Of a stretch of DNA of 64,000 nucleotides, positions 27,203 through 40,743 are shown one piece after another. Numbering within the stretch: position 1 is the first letter of the stretch; each line of letters opens with the position of its first letter. The notes below the pieces were generated by a model. It worked only from the letters and a program-made list of their open reading frames with translations, ran no database searches and was not told the origin of the DNA. Both the position numbers and the translations under genes were made by a program. The DNA comes from Tetrahymena thermophila SB210 (taxonomy: Eukaryota > Ciliophora > Oligohymenophorea > Hymenostomatida > Tetrahymenidae): the NCBI RefSeq assembly GCF_000189635.1, contig NW_002476315.1, positions 65,567-129,566 of the forward strand. Direction: 5' to 3'.

Positions 27203-30200
27203 ATGAGAAGTAAGAAGTTTAAGCAAACTTTCTAAAGTGATTCTTTTAAAAATTAAAGTTTTAGTTGCTTTAGGAGTATAAAATAATTTTATATTAATGA
27301 CATGGTTAAGCTGATTCATCCTTTAAATCTTAGCAGAAATGTGTCAATTTTAATTGTTATAATAAATAGTCTTACTCTGCTTTCGTTTATATATAAAAAT
27401 GAGAGAATGGATTCATCACAGTAAACGCAGGAAATATAATAAAAAAGAGTCTATGATGTGTCCAACTTTATCAAATATCTCTAAGTTATTCCTTTGCTTA
27501 AAGAGTATTTTACTCCATAGTTGCACTCTTATGAAGTTTCATTGACTGTTTTTTCCTTTGTCTTAAATATATCATATATCCTAAATATTATTTTTGATAA
27601 AGCCATTAGGAAATTTAAAATAAAAAAATACTTAGAGACTTATTTCCTATTTTACACCACAATCTACAACAAATGGTCTTTTTATGTGTTTCTTAACATC
27701 TCATTAAATATTATTTCCTAAAAAAACTAAACATTTTCAACTTTTGTTGTGATCATATCATATTTAAATGCCTCCTTCACTCTACTCATAGGTAAATAAA
27801 TAACTTTGATTTTTTAAATGAACTTTTTTTTTACCATAAAAATAGATAATCAGATTTGATAAAACCTGATATTCACTATCTTAAAAAATAACATTCATAA
27901 TTTATATTTTACATTTTTTAAATTAATTTAGAGTTTTATTATAATAAACAAACCCTTTTTCAATTTATTAGGATATTTTCTGGAGATTCATGACTTCAGC
28001 TACTCATTTATAGAGTCACAAAACTATCTGGCGAAATAATCAAATCAATACAAATTATTTTTAATGCTTTTGAGAACAATTTTAATATTTTTATATTAAT
28101 TTTAAGTGCACAGCTTACTAGCTGTTTTCTCTTTTGTTTATTTTTTCATTGAGGTTACTTTTTTATTATTCGAAGATCATTACTTATCTAAATATATCAA
28201 CAAAATTTACTGCTATTTATGCGCTTCTTCACTACAAATTTCTCTTTGTATTTTGATTGAAATATACATTTTTCCAAATACGGATGTAATTTTTGCTTGC
28301 ATAATCACAGTCCCTTTAACAATTCAAATAATAGTAAAATACAAAGAATATTATGATAAAAGTTTCTTCATTTAATTTACTAGTGAGAGAGAGCTTTTGA
28401 GATGCAATAATTCCAAATTCTTAAAAATCATAAAAATATTCATTGATTAATCAATTTCAAGCTAAGAAAACTAATTAAATAGAAAACTAGAAATCAACTA
28501 TGAAGCAATCATATAAATTCATGAAGCAAGATGTGAATATGAAGATCAATCTTGTTTTTGCTATAAATATAAGAAAATTCATGTAATATATTCTCTTTTA
28601 TGAATTTTTTGAAATGATAAAATAATTCTTTAAATATTTATTTACATTTTAATATTAAAGAAGACTTTATTGATTAAAATTACATAAAAATTTTTTTATT
28701 AAAATTGCAAAAAGACTTACTTTCATTAAAGTTGAATAAAGACTAAAGCTAATTAAAAAACATTTATTCAATCTGCTTTTTAATAATTAATTAATTGTCT
28801 ATCTAATTTTTTACACTTTAAATTTATTTATTTTGTAAATAGGAAAATAATAATCCAATAAAAATCGAAGAATTTTCATAAAATCATTCAAGAGAGGATT
28901 ATGCTTAGAGAGTTATTTTATAATTATTTGAAGTTTATATCGAAAGCAAGCAAAAAAGTAGCTAAAAAGAAAACATTTAGAAATTATAATTATCTTATTT
29001 GAACTATCTTTATGAAGTGATTAATGATCCAACTAGGGTTCTTGTAAATCTTTAATAAATTGCAAATATTTTTCTAAATGAAAAGAATTAAATGAGTTTG
29101 ATCTAACTATTTTACTTTTAGTAATTAAAGCTTTATATTTTGAATGATTACTAAATAAAATTATTTGACTCCAAAATAGAGAATTAAAGGCTAAAAATCA
29201 TGGAGGTCATAGTATTTGATGATAAAATAAATATCTGTAATGCAAAATTAAGAAGAGCTCTGCTTTAAATTGGTCAATTTTATGATTTTTTAAGTGGGCA
29301 CTTTATTGATTTATACTAAGTATAGAATATGTCTCTTCCTTTAATTACTTTAAATGAAGATTTAGAATTAAATTTTATAGAGTTATTTTAAATAAATGCC
29401 TAAGACTTTGATCTTTAATATCTAGCATGTATTTTTACATAACTTTTGGATTTCTAGAATAGAAAAATCAAAAAATTCCAAGAAGATGCTCTTGATATAT
29501 CTTAGTAGAAGAATAATTAATAAAAAAGACAGAACTAAATATATTAAAAAGGAGAAAAATCATGCCTATTATATATGTCATTAATAGAAAAAGAGTTTAT
29601 TGTTAAAAAAACATCTAAAAGTTTCGAAAAAACTTTTGGGTTCAATTCTGAATTTATTCAAGGAAAACAACTAAACACTTTAATACCAAATCTACTCAAA
29701 AAGCATCATAATTTAATGATTCAGTCATTTATCTCTGAATAATCTATGGATATTATTAATTTAGGTATTATTTTTAGAATTCTATTAACATTTATTAATT
29801 TCTCCAGAACACTTATTTACTAATTTTGATTTTTTTAGATCTAAAATTATGTTAAAAATTTAATAACTTTATACATTTTAATAAATCAAATTTTAAAAAA
29901 AGATTTAAAAGATTTGTTATAAAACTCTGTTTTTTAAAGAGGTTTTAAGATTTTTTAAAAAAGTTTTAAACATTTTATTTAATTTTTCATTATTTTTTAA
30001 TATAATAAATTAATTTAAATAATAAAGGTGAGAGAAGTCTTTTTGGTTTGGATAATAAGGGATTTATTTTTCCAATTAGTTTGAGAATTAAATTACAACT
30101 TTTAGAAAATGATTTCGGTGTTTGTGTTCTCATTTAGAAAAAATAATAAATTTTTTCTTACATATTCTTTGAAGATGGAGGAATTATCACTGATTTTTCA

Positions 30201-33200
30201 AAGAACATTTTTTTAGACATATTTTAAACTCCTGCTTTTAAATCAGGTAAAATATTTGAAATAAACTCTTTATGAAATAACAAACAAGTTCTTAAAAATA
30301 ATTTAAAAGAAATATAAATAAATATATTTGATCTGATTCCTTCTATAGAAGAAATAGTTAAGACTCAGTAGTCAAACATATAAGTTAGTACTACTATGGT
30401 AGTAAAACAGCCAACTCTTTTCAAAAGTACAAAATCAGATTCTCATGAAAAGCCTATTTAATCACCTAAAAATAATAATAATCTTTTCTCATAAAGCAGT
30501 GAAGTTTTTCATATTAAATTCAGGTTTTTAAGACGCATCACAAAGTAGAAAGTCAATATTAATTTAATAGAAATTGACTATTACCAAAAAGAAACAGACC
30601 AAATTAAAAAAGATATTATCTTAGATTAGTTAAGTAAATAATATTCTTTGAAAAAATCTCAAGGATATCAAAAAATAGTCTAGAGTTAATAAACTTCAGG
30701 ATATGTGAAATCTATTTAGTAATAGTATTTTTCTACAAGAGAATTCTCATAATTATTTGAAAATAAGGACTAGAATCAAATCGAAAACAAAGAAAATGAA
30801 AAAAATCATTTAATAAACTTTTAAATATATCAAACATTAGAAGAAAATATAACAAATAAGATAGATTAAACTCCAAATTTTGTAGAAATCTGTGAGCCTT
30901 AAAGTTAAAATAATAGTTTTAATTAAAAAACTTTTCAAGAAATAAATTTCTTCAAAAACCCTGAAAATTAATCTCCAAAAACGTATTGTGGAAGCTCAGA
31001 ATTAAAATGTTTAAGTTCAAAAGCAATTCTTGATAAATAGAGCATTGAAACATTATTTTAAAATTACTCAAGAAGGATATCAACAAATACATTTGAATAA
31101 CCAGAAATAATTTTATCTCCAAAAATTATTTGTCAAGAAAGGCAACAGGTTCTGATAAACTAAACAAACGAGTAACAAGATATTGTATTTATGCCAACTT
31201 AAAATTTTTAATCGCTAAGCCTCTAAGAAATTTTGTCTCCAACAATTCAAAGTCAAGAAAGATAACAGATTCTGATTAAATAATCAAAAGAGTAACAAGA
31301 TATTGCTTTTTTACCTGCTTAAAACTAATTAAAAAATCAGAATTTCTAAAAAATTTCATCCAATAATGCATCTAACAAATTTACCATAAAAAATAAATCA
31401 AATGTAATTTAAAATAAAAATCCAATTATAATAGATAACATAGATTCGCCATTTTCAGAAGAATAAAGTCTGAGTTAAGAGCTGTAAAATCTAAATAGAG
31501 AATAAACAAAAAAATATTTACAAGAAAAAGAAGAAATGAAACAAGAGTTAAAAAACGAAATTGCTAGTGTCAACTCTAGTAAGTATAGCACTGAGGAGAT
31601 ATTGAAAAAGAAAATGATATAAAGAATTTAAAAAGCAAAATTTACAAATGGATTGTAATTAATAACTTTCACAGGAGCTGGAGCTTTTGCTATTCTCAGT
31701 ATTGTATCTTTAATCATTTACATTCAGAATTTAAAAAGCTTAGATTCATTTGTCCAGTCTTTTTTGAAAATTGATGGTGCTATATTTTGCTTTATAGATG
31801 TTATGAATCTTGTCGGACTTAGCAACTATTAAAGCGTTTTAAGAAATAGCTAATCTTTAATAGCAGAAAGCTTAGAGCTTTAAATGTACGAAATTAATTA
31901 GACTGATTTTTAGCAGTAAAGAACATTATAAGATTATAATCTAAACTTACAAAAGCTTGTTTTAAATAATGATAGTGGAGATTAGCTTGATGAATTATAA
32001 AAAAATTTGTTTTAAGTTTAAATTTACGCATCTGGGTTTTACAAAGGTGATGGATTTTAATAAAATTCCACAACTACTTTTGAATAAAGTTTATAATACA
32101 CCTTAATGGAGTTTTTCTATGAAATTGTATTTTATTATATCAATTATGAAGAATAGCAAGAAGATTTTATTTGGGGAAACATCTACAACTTTAAACAAGG
32201 AATGAAAAATTTACAACAAATTGTTGAAAATTATGCTCAAGACTAATTCAATAACATGAATTTGTATTAAACATTTGCAATCATCTTGTTTGCAACCATA
32301 AATGCTTTGCTTATTTTTTCAATTTTGCCTCTAAATATTTTGATTTAATCCTAAAAGGAAAAGATTTTAAAACTTTTTGGCACATTTACTCCTTCTTCTA
32401 TTGAGTTTTAAATCAAATAAATTGAACTTGGTCTATACAAAATTGAATAATTCAATGCTTTAGAATAAACTAATAATAATTATGCATTTAAACAAGCTTA
32501 AAATTAGTTAAAGCAAATAAAATAAATTAAAAATCTTAACTTCAGTTAAAATTTCCTAAGTGAATAAGCTTAAAAATAGGAAAAGAGTTTAAACAATAAA
32601 GTTTCTAGATATATTCAAAGATAGTTAGACAGACGCAACAGGTAAATAGCATCTTTTAATAGTATAAAAAAATTTAACTTAGTCTTATTTTTATTTGGGA
32701 TAGTTGCTGTAGCGCTACTTTTAGTCATGCCTATTTTAAATTTTGTTATATTTAATCCTTTTGAAACTGAATCTAAAGTCACTTTGAAAGATAGAATTTC
32801 TTTGATCGATGTTTATTCATTAACTATTGAAAACTTTTGTGCTCATATGGAATAAATATATCTAATCTTAATAGGCATATCTCCTTCAACTTCTTATTAT
32901 CAAACCTACTTATAAGATCTCTAAAATAATAATCAAAAATCATTTTAAAATATTTAAGGACTAACTGTTGATTTAGATATAAAAAGAAATAATTAAGGTT
33001 AAAATGTGGATTTTTATTAAAATCTGCTAAATTCAAATGTTTGCCAAGTGAGATAAAATTACTCTTAATATTTTAACTCTAATATAACCGAAACCAATTG
33101 CAACAATATATTTAATGGAATATTATAAAGAGGATTAATATTTTCAGTTTAAAAGTTGTTTTAAACATTTTAAGAATTGTACCAGATATATTCATATTAA

Positions 33201-33551
33201 GATATCTATTAAGTTATCAACTTATTGATTTAATTTGATAGTTAACATTCATTAATTGAATTTAAATAGCTGATTCAGATAATTTCAGAAGTGGTTAATG
33301 GAATTAGATAGTATTAGAATGATTAGCTACAATAATATGAAAACTAAGTGAAATAAAATTTGCTGTACTTCTTTGTTACTCAATTAATAATTTTTTGCAT
33401 AGTGTTTTTAGTAGGATGGGTATACCTCTTTTACTGGTTTAAAGACTAACTTGAAAATGTAATAAAAATTTTCAAATTGTTCCACATAAATCTTCTCTAT
33501 GAAAATTAATTAATCTAGCAATATTTTAAACAAATACAAATCGAGAAATGA
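27203..33551 (+). CDS. multi-pass membrane protein with PAS-like domain (TmcB-like), array copy 1
   Basis: Predicted 1860-aa protein. Exons: 27203-27791, 27972-28582, 28843-29764, 30028-30246 and 30310-33551; the frame is intact. The N-terminal ~330 residues hold about eight hydrophobic segments (for example NVSILIVIINSLTLLSFIY and LLAVFSFVYFFIEVTFLLF). A helical cytosolic region leads to a PAS-like module around residues 640-780: KSFEKTFGFNSEFIQGKQLN, then LIPNLLKKHH, then GFIFPISLRIK across an intron. That is the layout of the 'tiny macrocysts' TmcB-like family common in ciliates. After a disordered Gln/Asn/Ser-rich linker come four more membrane segments (ITFTGAGAFAILSIVSLIIY, FAIILFATINALLIFSILPL, LVLFLFGIVAVALLLVMPIL, IIFCIVFLVGWVYLFYW) with a large loop between the last two. 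A sensory role is inferred from the PAS fold; the ligand is unknown. It is the first of three tandem paralogues. The linker contains a 40-residue duplication that copy 2 lacks. Confidence 0.85.
31116..31325 (+). repeat. in-frame ~120-base (40-aa) internal duplication
   Basis: Within the linker of array copy 1, SPKIICQERQQVLINQT followed by NEQQDIVFMPTQN (from 31116) recurs as SPTIQSQERQQILIKQS followed by KEQQDIAFLPAQN (from 31236). The offset is exactly 120 bases, so the frame is kept. The equivalent linker in array copy 2 (about 38427-38530) has only one copy, so this is a copy-specific gain or loss. Confidence 0.85.
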
Positions 33552-34779
33552 ATATTATAAATATATATTAGGATACTTTTAAGTAAGAAAAATATATATC
33601 AAGCTTTAAATTTAAAATTATTTTTAATATTATATTTATAAAAACTAAATAAAAAATAAAAATTTTCCTATTATTAATTTTTACAATATATTATATATAA
33701 AGAGTGTGAATATAATATATATTTTTTTAAGTTTTTGCCTATTTTCATTATGGGTGGTTTAAGAAATATTTATTCTTATAAATATTTAAATTAGGGATGG
33801 AGAAACATCATACATCCATTCATTAATTTTTTAATCAAATAAAAGTTATTTATTTATTTGTTTCATTCAATAAAGAAAACAAAGAATTAATATTCGATTT
33901 TACCAATAAATTAAATTATCTTGGGTGTATATTTATGATTATTAATACTCCTCTACATCATATTCGAAAATATAAGGTGAACCATATTTTATATAGCAAA
34001 ACTGAATATTAGGTTGATCAGTATTGTAAATGTATTTATTTATTTATGTATCTATAAATTTTGTTACATTTAAATAATGTAATTAAGATATGTAAAGAGA
34101 CAGATTTTAAATACAAACAAAAGAACTTTAGAAATTAAATTAAATTTTTGTATGTATTTTAATTTGTTTATTTGTTATAACTTACATATAGTTTTTTTCT
34201 TTAAAATAGATACTAAAAACTATTTGTAAATTAAGGTCTAGAAAAAATACAGATGGATATTTTGGTTTTTTAAATATTGAAAATGCTAATTTTTAATTAA
34301 ATTTCAATCATGTGATAAATTAATTTACTCAATTAATAGCATTTTAGAATTATTTTTGATAAAACTTATTTATTAATACTTTCTTTCAGTTTTTGTTTAC
34401 TTTGCGTCATGTCCCTTCCATTAAATCAATCTAAATAGACAAAATTTTGATATATTATTTAACTAATACAACAACTTCGCAAAACAACAACGAAGCTTGA
34501 AATTATACCTGATTTGAATATCCATGGAATTTAAGAAAGTTAAAAGAAAATTATAAAATTTATTCTACGAGATATATTGGAATTACTTTATCTAATTAAT
34601 AATGTAAAAACAAAAACTTCTCTTAAAAATATAGATAAATTAATCACTCTCAATTATTAAAAACTGAGTTAACATTTATTAAGGTGATTTCAAAAATTTA
34701 TAGATATACTTGTTTGAAAAATAAGATATAGAAAAAAAAGATTAAGAAAATACAACTAAATCATCACATAAATAGTCAA
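33552..34779. other. intergenic DNA between array copies 1 and 2
   Basis: No gene seen. About the first 60 bases match the 3' flank of copy 2, and 34031-34779 matches the 5' flank of copy 1. The middle (about 33620-34030) is A/T-rich and unique to this gap, with short runs of 'tttatttattta'. Confidence 0.6.
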
Positions 34780-37700
34780 ATGAGAAGTAGAAAGTTTAAG
34801 CAAGCTTTCAAAAGCGATTCCTTAACAAATTCAAGCTTTAGTTGTTTCCAACATATAAAATAATTTTATATTAATGACATGGCTAAGATGATTTATCCTG
34901 TAAATCTGAGCAAAAATGTGTCAATTCTAATAGTTATAATAAATAGTCTTACTTTGCTTTCGTTTGTATACAAAGACGATAGAATAGATTCATCACAAAA
35001 AACGCAGGCAATATAATAAAAAAGAGTCTACGATGTGTCCAACTTTATCCAATATCTATAAGTTATTCCTTTGCTTAATGATTACTTTACTCCATAATTG
35101 CACTGCTATGAAGTTTCATTGGTTATTGTTTCGTTTGTCTTAAATGTATCGTATATCCTAAATATAATATTTGATTAAGTTATTAGGAAATTTAAAATAA
35201 AAAAATACTTAGAGGCATATTTCCTATTTTACACCACATTCTACAACAAATGGTCTTTTTATGTTTTTCTTAACATCTCATTAAATATAATATCATAGAA
35301 AAGCTAAACATATTCAACTTATATTGTAATCATATCATATTTAAATGCTGCCTTTACTCTAGTAATAGGTAAATAAATAAAAAAATTTAATATTTTTTGT
35401 TACTTTGGCTTTTTAAATGAAATTTAATTTATATCCACAAAATTAAATAAATTATCAGACTATGATAAAATCTAATATTTGTTATAGATAGTCTTAATCG
35501 CATTCCTAATTTGTATTTTACTTTTTTAATTAATCTATAGTTTTTTTGAATTAAACAAACCCTTTTTCAATTTATAGGATATTTTCTGGAGATTCATGAT
35601 TTCAGCTACTCATTTATAGAGTCGCAATACTATCTGGCTAAATAATAAAGTCGATACAAATTATTTTTAAAGCTTTTGAGAACAATTTTAATATTTTTAT
35701 ACTAATTTTAAGCGCACAACTTTGTAGCTGTTTTCTCTTTTATTTACTTTTTCTTTGAGGTTACTTTTTTATTAGTCGAAGACTATTACTTATCTAAATA
35801 TATCAACAAAATTTACTGCTATTTATGCGCTTCTTCACTATAAATCTCTCTTTGTATTTTGATGGAAATATACGTCTTTCCAAATACAGATGTAATTTTT
35901 GCTTGCATAATCACTGTCCCTTTAACAATTCAAATAATAATAAAGTACAAAGATCATTTTAATTAAAGTTTATTCTTTTAATTTACAAGTGAGAGAGAGC
36001 TTTTGGGATGCAATAATTCCAATTTCTTAAAAATCATAAAAATATTAATTGATTAATCAATTTCAAGCTAAGAAAACTAATTAAATAGAAAACAAGAAAT
36101 CAACTATGAAGCAATCATATAAATTCATGAAGCAAGATGTAATTATGAAGATCAATCTTGTTTTTGCTATAAATATAAAAAATCTATTGTAATATATTTT
36201 CTTTTATTAATTTTTCTGAAATGATAAAAATAGTCTTTAGATATTTATCTATTTACATTTTAATTTTAAAGAAGATTTTTTTTATTAAAATTACAAGAAG
36301 ACTTCTTTCTTTTGATTAAAATTGCATAAAGAATAAATTTCATTAAAAAATATTCATTCAATCTGCTTTTTAATAATTAATTACTTACCAAATTTTTAAC
36401 ATTTTTAATTTATTAGTTTTTAAATAACTTATTAAATAGGAGAAAAGTAATTCTTAAAATATAGAAGAATTTTAGTAAAATAATACAAGATAAGATTATG
36501 CTTACAGAGTTATTTTACAATTATTTGAAGCTTATATCCAAAGCAAACAAAAAAGCGACTAAAAAGAAAGCATTTAGAAATTATAATTATCTTATTTGAA
36601 CTATCTTTATCAAGTAATTAACGATCCCACTAAGGTTCTTGTAAATCTTCAATAAATTGCAAATATTTATCTAAATGAAATGAATCAAATTAGTTTGATT
36701 TAACTATTTTACTTTTAGCAACTAAAGCTTTAAATTTTGAATGATTACTAAATAAAGTTATTTGACTCAAATATAGAAAATTAAAAGCTAAAAATGATCG
36801 AAGTCATTGTATTTGATGATAAAATAAATGTTTGCAATGGAAAATTAAGAAGAGCCCTGCTTTAAGTTGGTCAATTCTATGATTTCTTAAGTGGACACTT
36901 TATTGATTTATATTAAGTCTAGAATATATCTATTCCCTTAATTATTTTAAATGAAGATTTAGAATAAAATTTTATAGAGTTATTTTAAATAAATGCCCAA
37001 GACTTTGATCTTTAATATCTTGCATGTATTTTTACACAAATTTTGGATTTCTAGAATAGAAAAATCAAATAATTCCAAGAAGATGCTTTTGATATATCTT
37101 AAGAGAAGAATAGTTAATAAAAAAGATAGAACTAAATCTATTAAAAAGCAGAAAAATCATGCTTATTATATATGTCACTAATAGAAAAAGAGTTTATTGT
37201 TAAAAAAACATCTAAAAGATTTGAAAAAACGTTTGGATTCAATTCTGAATTTATTCAAGGAAAACAACTAAACACTTTAATACCAAATCTGCTCAAAAAG
37301 CATCATAATTTAATGATTTAGTCATTTATCTCTGAATAATCTATGGATATTATTAATTTAGGTATTATTTTTAGAATTAAATTTGCATTTATTACTTTCT
37401 ACATAGTACATACATACATACTTATCAACTAGTTCTGATTTTTTAGATCTAAATTATGTTAAAAATTTGTATTTTTTAATAAATCAAATTTTAATAAAAG
37501 ATTTAGAAATACATTTTGGTTTTTAAATTTTTTAAGAAAAGTTTTAAACATTTTATTTAATTTTACACTGTTTTTTTATATAATATAATAAATGAATTTA
37601 ATTAATAAAGGTGAGAGAAGTGTCTTTGGTTTGGATAAGAAGGGATTTGTTTTTCCAATTAGTTTGAGAATTAAATTACAACTTTTAGAAAATGATTTCG

Positions 37701-40700
37701 GTGTTTGTGCTCTCATTTAGAAAAAATAATAAATTTTTTCTTACATATTTTTTGAAGATGAAGGAACAATCACTGATTTTTCAAAGAAAATTTTTTTGGA
37801 CATATTTTAAACTCTTGGCTTTAAAGCAAGTAAAATATTTGAAATTCTTTGATAAATATTTTGTTAACAATCAAATTCTTAAAAATAATTTAAAAGTATC
37901 ACAAATAAATATATTTGATCTGATTCCTTCTTTAGAAGAAANNNNNNNNNNNNNNNNNNNNNNNNNNNNNNNNNNNNNNNNNNNNNNNNNNNNNNNNNNN
38001 NNNNNNNNNNNNNNNNNNNNNNNNNNNNNNNNNNNNNNNNNATTTTTCTACAAGGGAATTCTCATAATTATTTGAGAATTAAGACTAGAATCAAATAAAA
38101 AACAAAGAAACTGAAAAAGATTATTTAACAAACTTTTAAATATATCAAACAATAGAAAAAAATATAGCAAATAAGATAGATCAAAATCCAAATTTAGTAG
38201 AAATCTACGAACCTCAAATTTAAAATAATAGCTTAAATTAAAAAACTTTTCAAGATATAAATTTATTCAAAAACACTGAAAATTAATCTCCAAAAACTTA
38301 TCGAGCAAGCTCAGAATTAAAATTTTTAAGTTCAAAAGGAATTCTTGATAAATAAAGCATTGAAATATAATTTTAAAACTATTCAAGAAGAATACCAACA
38401 AACCCATTTGAATAACCAGAAATAATTTTTTCTCCAACAATTCTTAGTAATGAAAGACAACAGGTTCTTATAAACTAAACAAATGAGTAAAAAGATTTTG
38501 TTTTTTTCCCAACTTAAAATATTTAATCACTAAATCAGAATCTATAAGAAATTTCATTTAATAATGCATCTTAATAATACTTTAACAAATTTATCATAAA
38601 AAATAACTCAAACATAATTTAAAATAAAAACATTGATCTTCAATTTTTAGAAGAATAAAGTCTGAGTTATGAGTTGTAAAATCTAAATAGAGAAAAAAGA
38701 AAAAAATATTTTCAAGAATAAGAAGAAATAAAGCAAGAGTTAAAAAACGAAATTGCTAGTGTCAACTCTAGTAAGTACAGCACTGAGGAAATATTGAAAA
38801 AGAAAATGATATAAAGAATTAAAAAAGCAAAATTTACCAATGGATTGTAATTAATAACTTTCACAGGAGTTGGAGCTTTTGCTATTCTCAGTATTGTATC
38901 TTTAATCATTTACATTCAGAATTTAAAAAGCTTAGATTCATTTGTCCAGTCTTTTTTGAAAATTGATGGTGCTATATTTTGCTTTATAGATGTTATGAAT
39001 CTTGTCGGACTTAACAACTATTAAAGTGTTCTAGGTTATAGTCAATCCTTAATTATAGACAGTTTAGATCTTTAAAATTATGAATATAATCAAACTGATT
39101 TTTAGCAGTAAAGAACATTATAAGATTATAATCTAAACTTACAAAAGCTTGTTTTAAATAATGACAGTGGAGATTAGCTGGATGAATTGCAAAAAAATAT
39201 GTTTTAAGTTTAAATTTACGCAGCTGGGTTTTATAACAATGCTCGGGCTCAATAAAATTCCACTACTACTTTTGAATAAAGTTTATAATACACCCTAATG
39301 GAGTTTTTCTATGAAATTGTATTTTATTATATCAATTATGAGGAATAGTAAGAAGATTTTATCTGGGGAAACATCTACAACTTCAAATAAAGAATGAAAA
39401 ATTTACAACAAATTGTTGAAAATTATGCTCAAGAAGAATTCAATAACATGAATTTGTATTAAACATTTGCAATCGCCTTATTTGCAACCATAAGCGCTGT
39501 ACTTGTTTTTTCAATTTTACCTCTAAATATTTTGATTCAATCTGAAAAGGAAAAGATTTTAAAACTTTTTGGCACATTTTCTCCATCTACTATGGAGTCT
39601 TAAATCGAATAAATTGAACTTGGTCTTTATAAAATAGAATAATTCAATGCCTTAGAATAAACTAATAATAATAATTCATTTAAACAAGCTTAAAATTAGT
39701 AAAAGCAAATACAATAAATTAAAAATCTTAACTTAAATTAAAATTTCCTAAGTGAATAAGCTTAAAAATATGAAAACAGTTAAAACAATTATGTTCCTAA
39801 ATATATTCAAAGATAGTTAGACAGACGCAGCAGGTAAATAGCATCTTTTAGTAGTATAAAAAAATTTAACTTAGCATTGTTTTTATTTGGGATAGTTGCT
39901 GTAGTGCTACTTTTAGTGATGCCTATTTTAAATTTTGTTGTATTTAATCCTTTTGAAGCTGAATCCAAAGTCACTTTAAAAGATAGAATTTCCTTGATCG
40001 ATGTTTATTCATTAACTATTGAAAACTTTTGCACTCATATGGAATAAATATATCTAATCTTTATAGGCACGCCTCCCTCAACTTCTTATTATCAAACCTA
40101 CTTACAAAATCTCTAAAATAATAATCAACAATCATTTTAAAACCTTTAAGACTTAACTATTGATTTAGATATAAAAAGAAATAATTAAGGTTTATATGTG
40201 GATTTTTATTAAAATCTGTTAAATTCAAATGTGTGCCAAGTGAGATAAAATTACCCTTAATATTTTAACTCCAATATAACCGAAACCGATTGCAACAATA
40301 TATTTAATGGTATATTATAAAGGGGATTAATCTTTTCAGTTTAAAAGGTGTTTTAAACATTTTAAGAATTGTATCAGATTTATTAAATTTAAGATATCAA
40401 TGAAGTTACTAATTAATTGATTTACTTTCAAACTTAGTATTCATTAATTCAATTGAAATAGCTGATTCAGATAATCTCAGAAGCGGTTAATGGAATTAGA
40501 TAGTACTAGAATGATTAGCTGTAGTCATATGAAAATCAAGTGAAATAAAATTTGCTGTACTTGTTTATTATTTAATTAATAATTTTTTGTATTGTGTTTT
40601 TAATAGGATGGGTATACCTCTTTTACTGGTTCAAAGGTTAACTTCGAAACGTAACAAAAATTTTTAAATTGTTCCACATAAATCTTCTGTATGAAAATTA

Positions 40701-40743
40701 ATTCATCTAACAATATTTTAAACAAATACAAATTGAGAAATGA
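34780..40743 (+). CDS. multi-pass membrane protein with PAS-like domain (TmcB-like), array copy 2, interrupted by assembly gap
   Basis: Close paralogue of the gene at 27203. Exons: 34780-35368, 35578-36188, 36440-37361, 37611-37829 and 37897-40743, the last containing the N run. Domain order is the same: about eight N-terminal membrane segments, PAS-like module (KRFEKTFGFNSEFIQGKQ, then GFVFPISLRIK), disordered linker, four C-terminal membrane segments. Both sides of the gap read in the same frame as copy 1. Replacing the 100 Ns by the 372 bases that copy 1 has at this place gives a model of about 1819 aa, whereas 100 Ns shift the frame. The gene therefore appears intact and the gap is a placeholder. 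It lacks the 40-residue internal duplication of copy 1. Differences in exons are mostly substitutions that keep the frame, which argues against a pseudogene. Confidence 0.82.
37942..38041. other. assembly gap of exactly 100 N
   Basis: A round-number run of N inside the last exon of array copy 2. The flanking bases align to copy 1 at 30354 and 30727, so the missing sequence is expected to be about 372 bases of coding DNA (a multiple of three). The collapse probably reflects near-identical sequence in copy 1. Confidence 0.97.

Larger units (their letters stand above)
26490..33620 (+). repeat. segmental duplication, copy 1 (about 7.1 kb)
   Basis: This block (about 700 bases of 5' flank, the whole five-exon PAS-membrane gene and about 60 bases 3' of the stop) is repeated in the same orientation at about 34031-40810. 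Exons, introns and flanks align throughout, with exons near identical. Start codon to start codon distance is 7577 bases. Boundaries are approximate because the flanks fade into A/T sequence. Confidence 0.85.

Noticed and set aside
37692-38075. Frame running into and out of the N gap
   Set aside because: It is in a different frame from the paralogous exon and exists only because N was translated as X.
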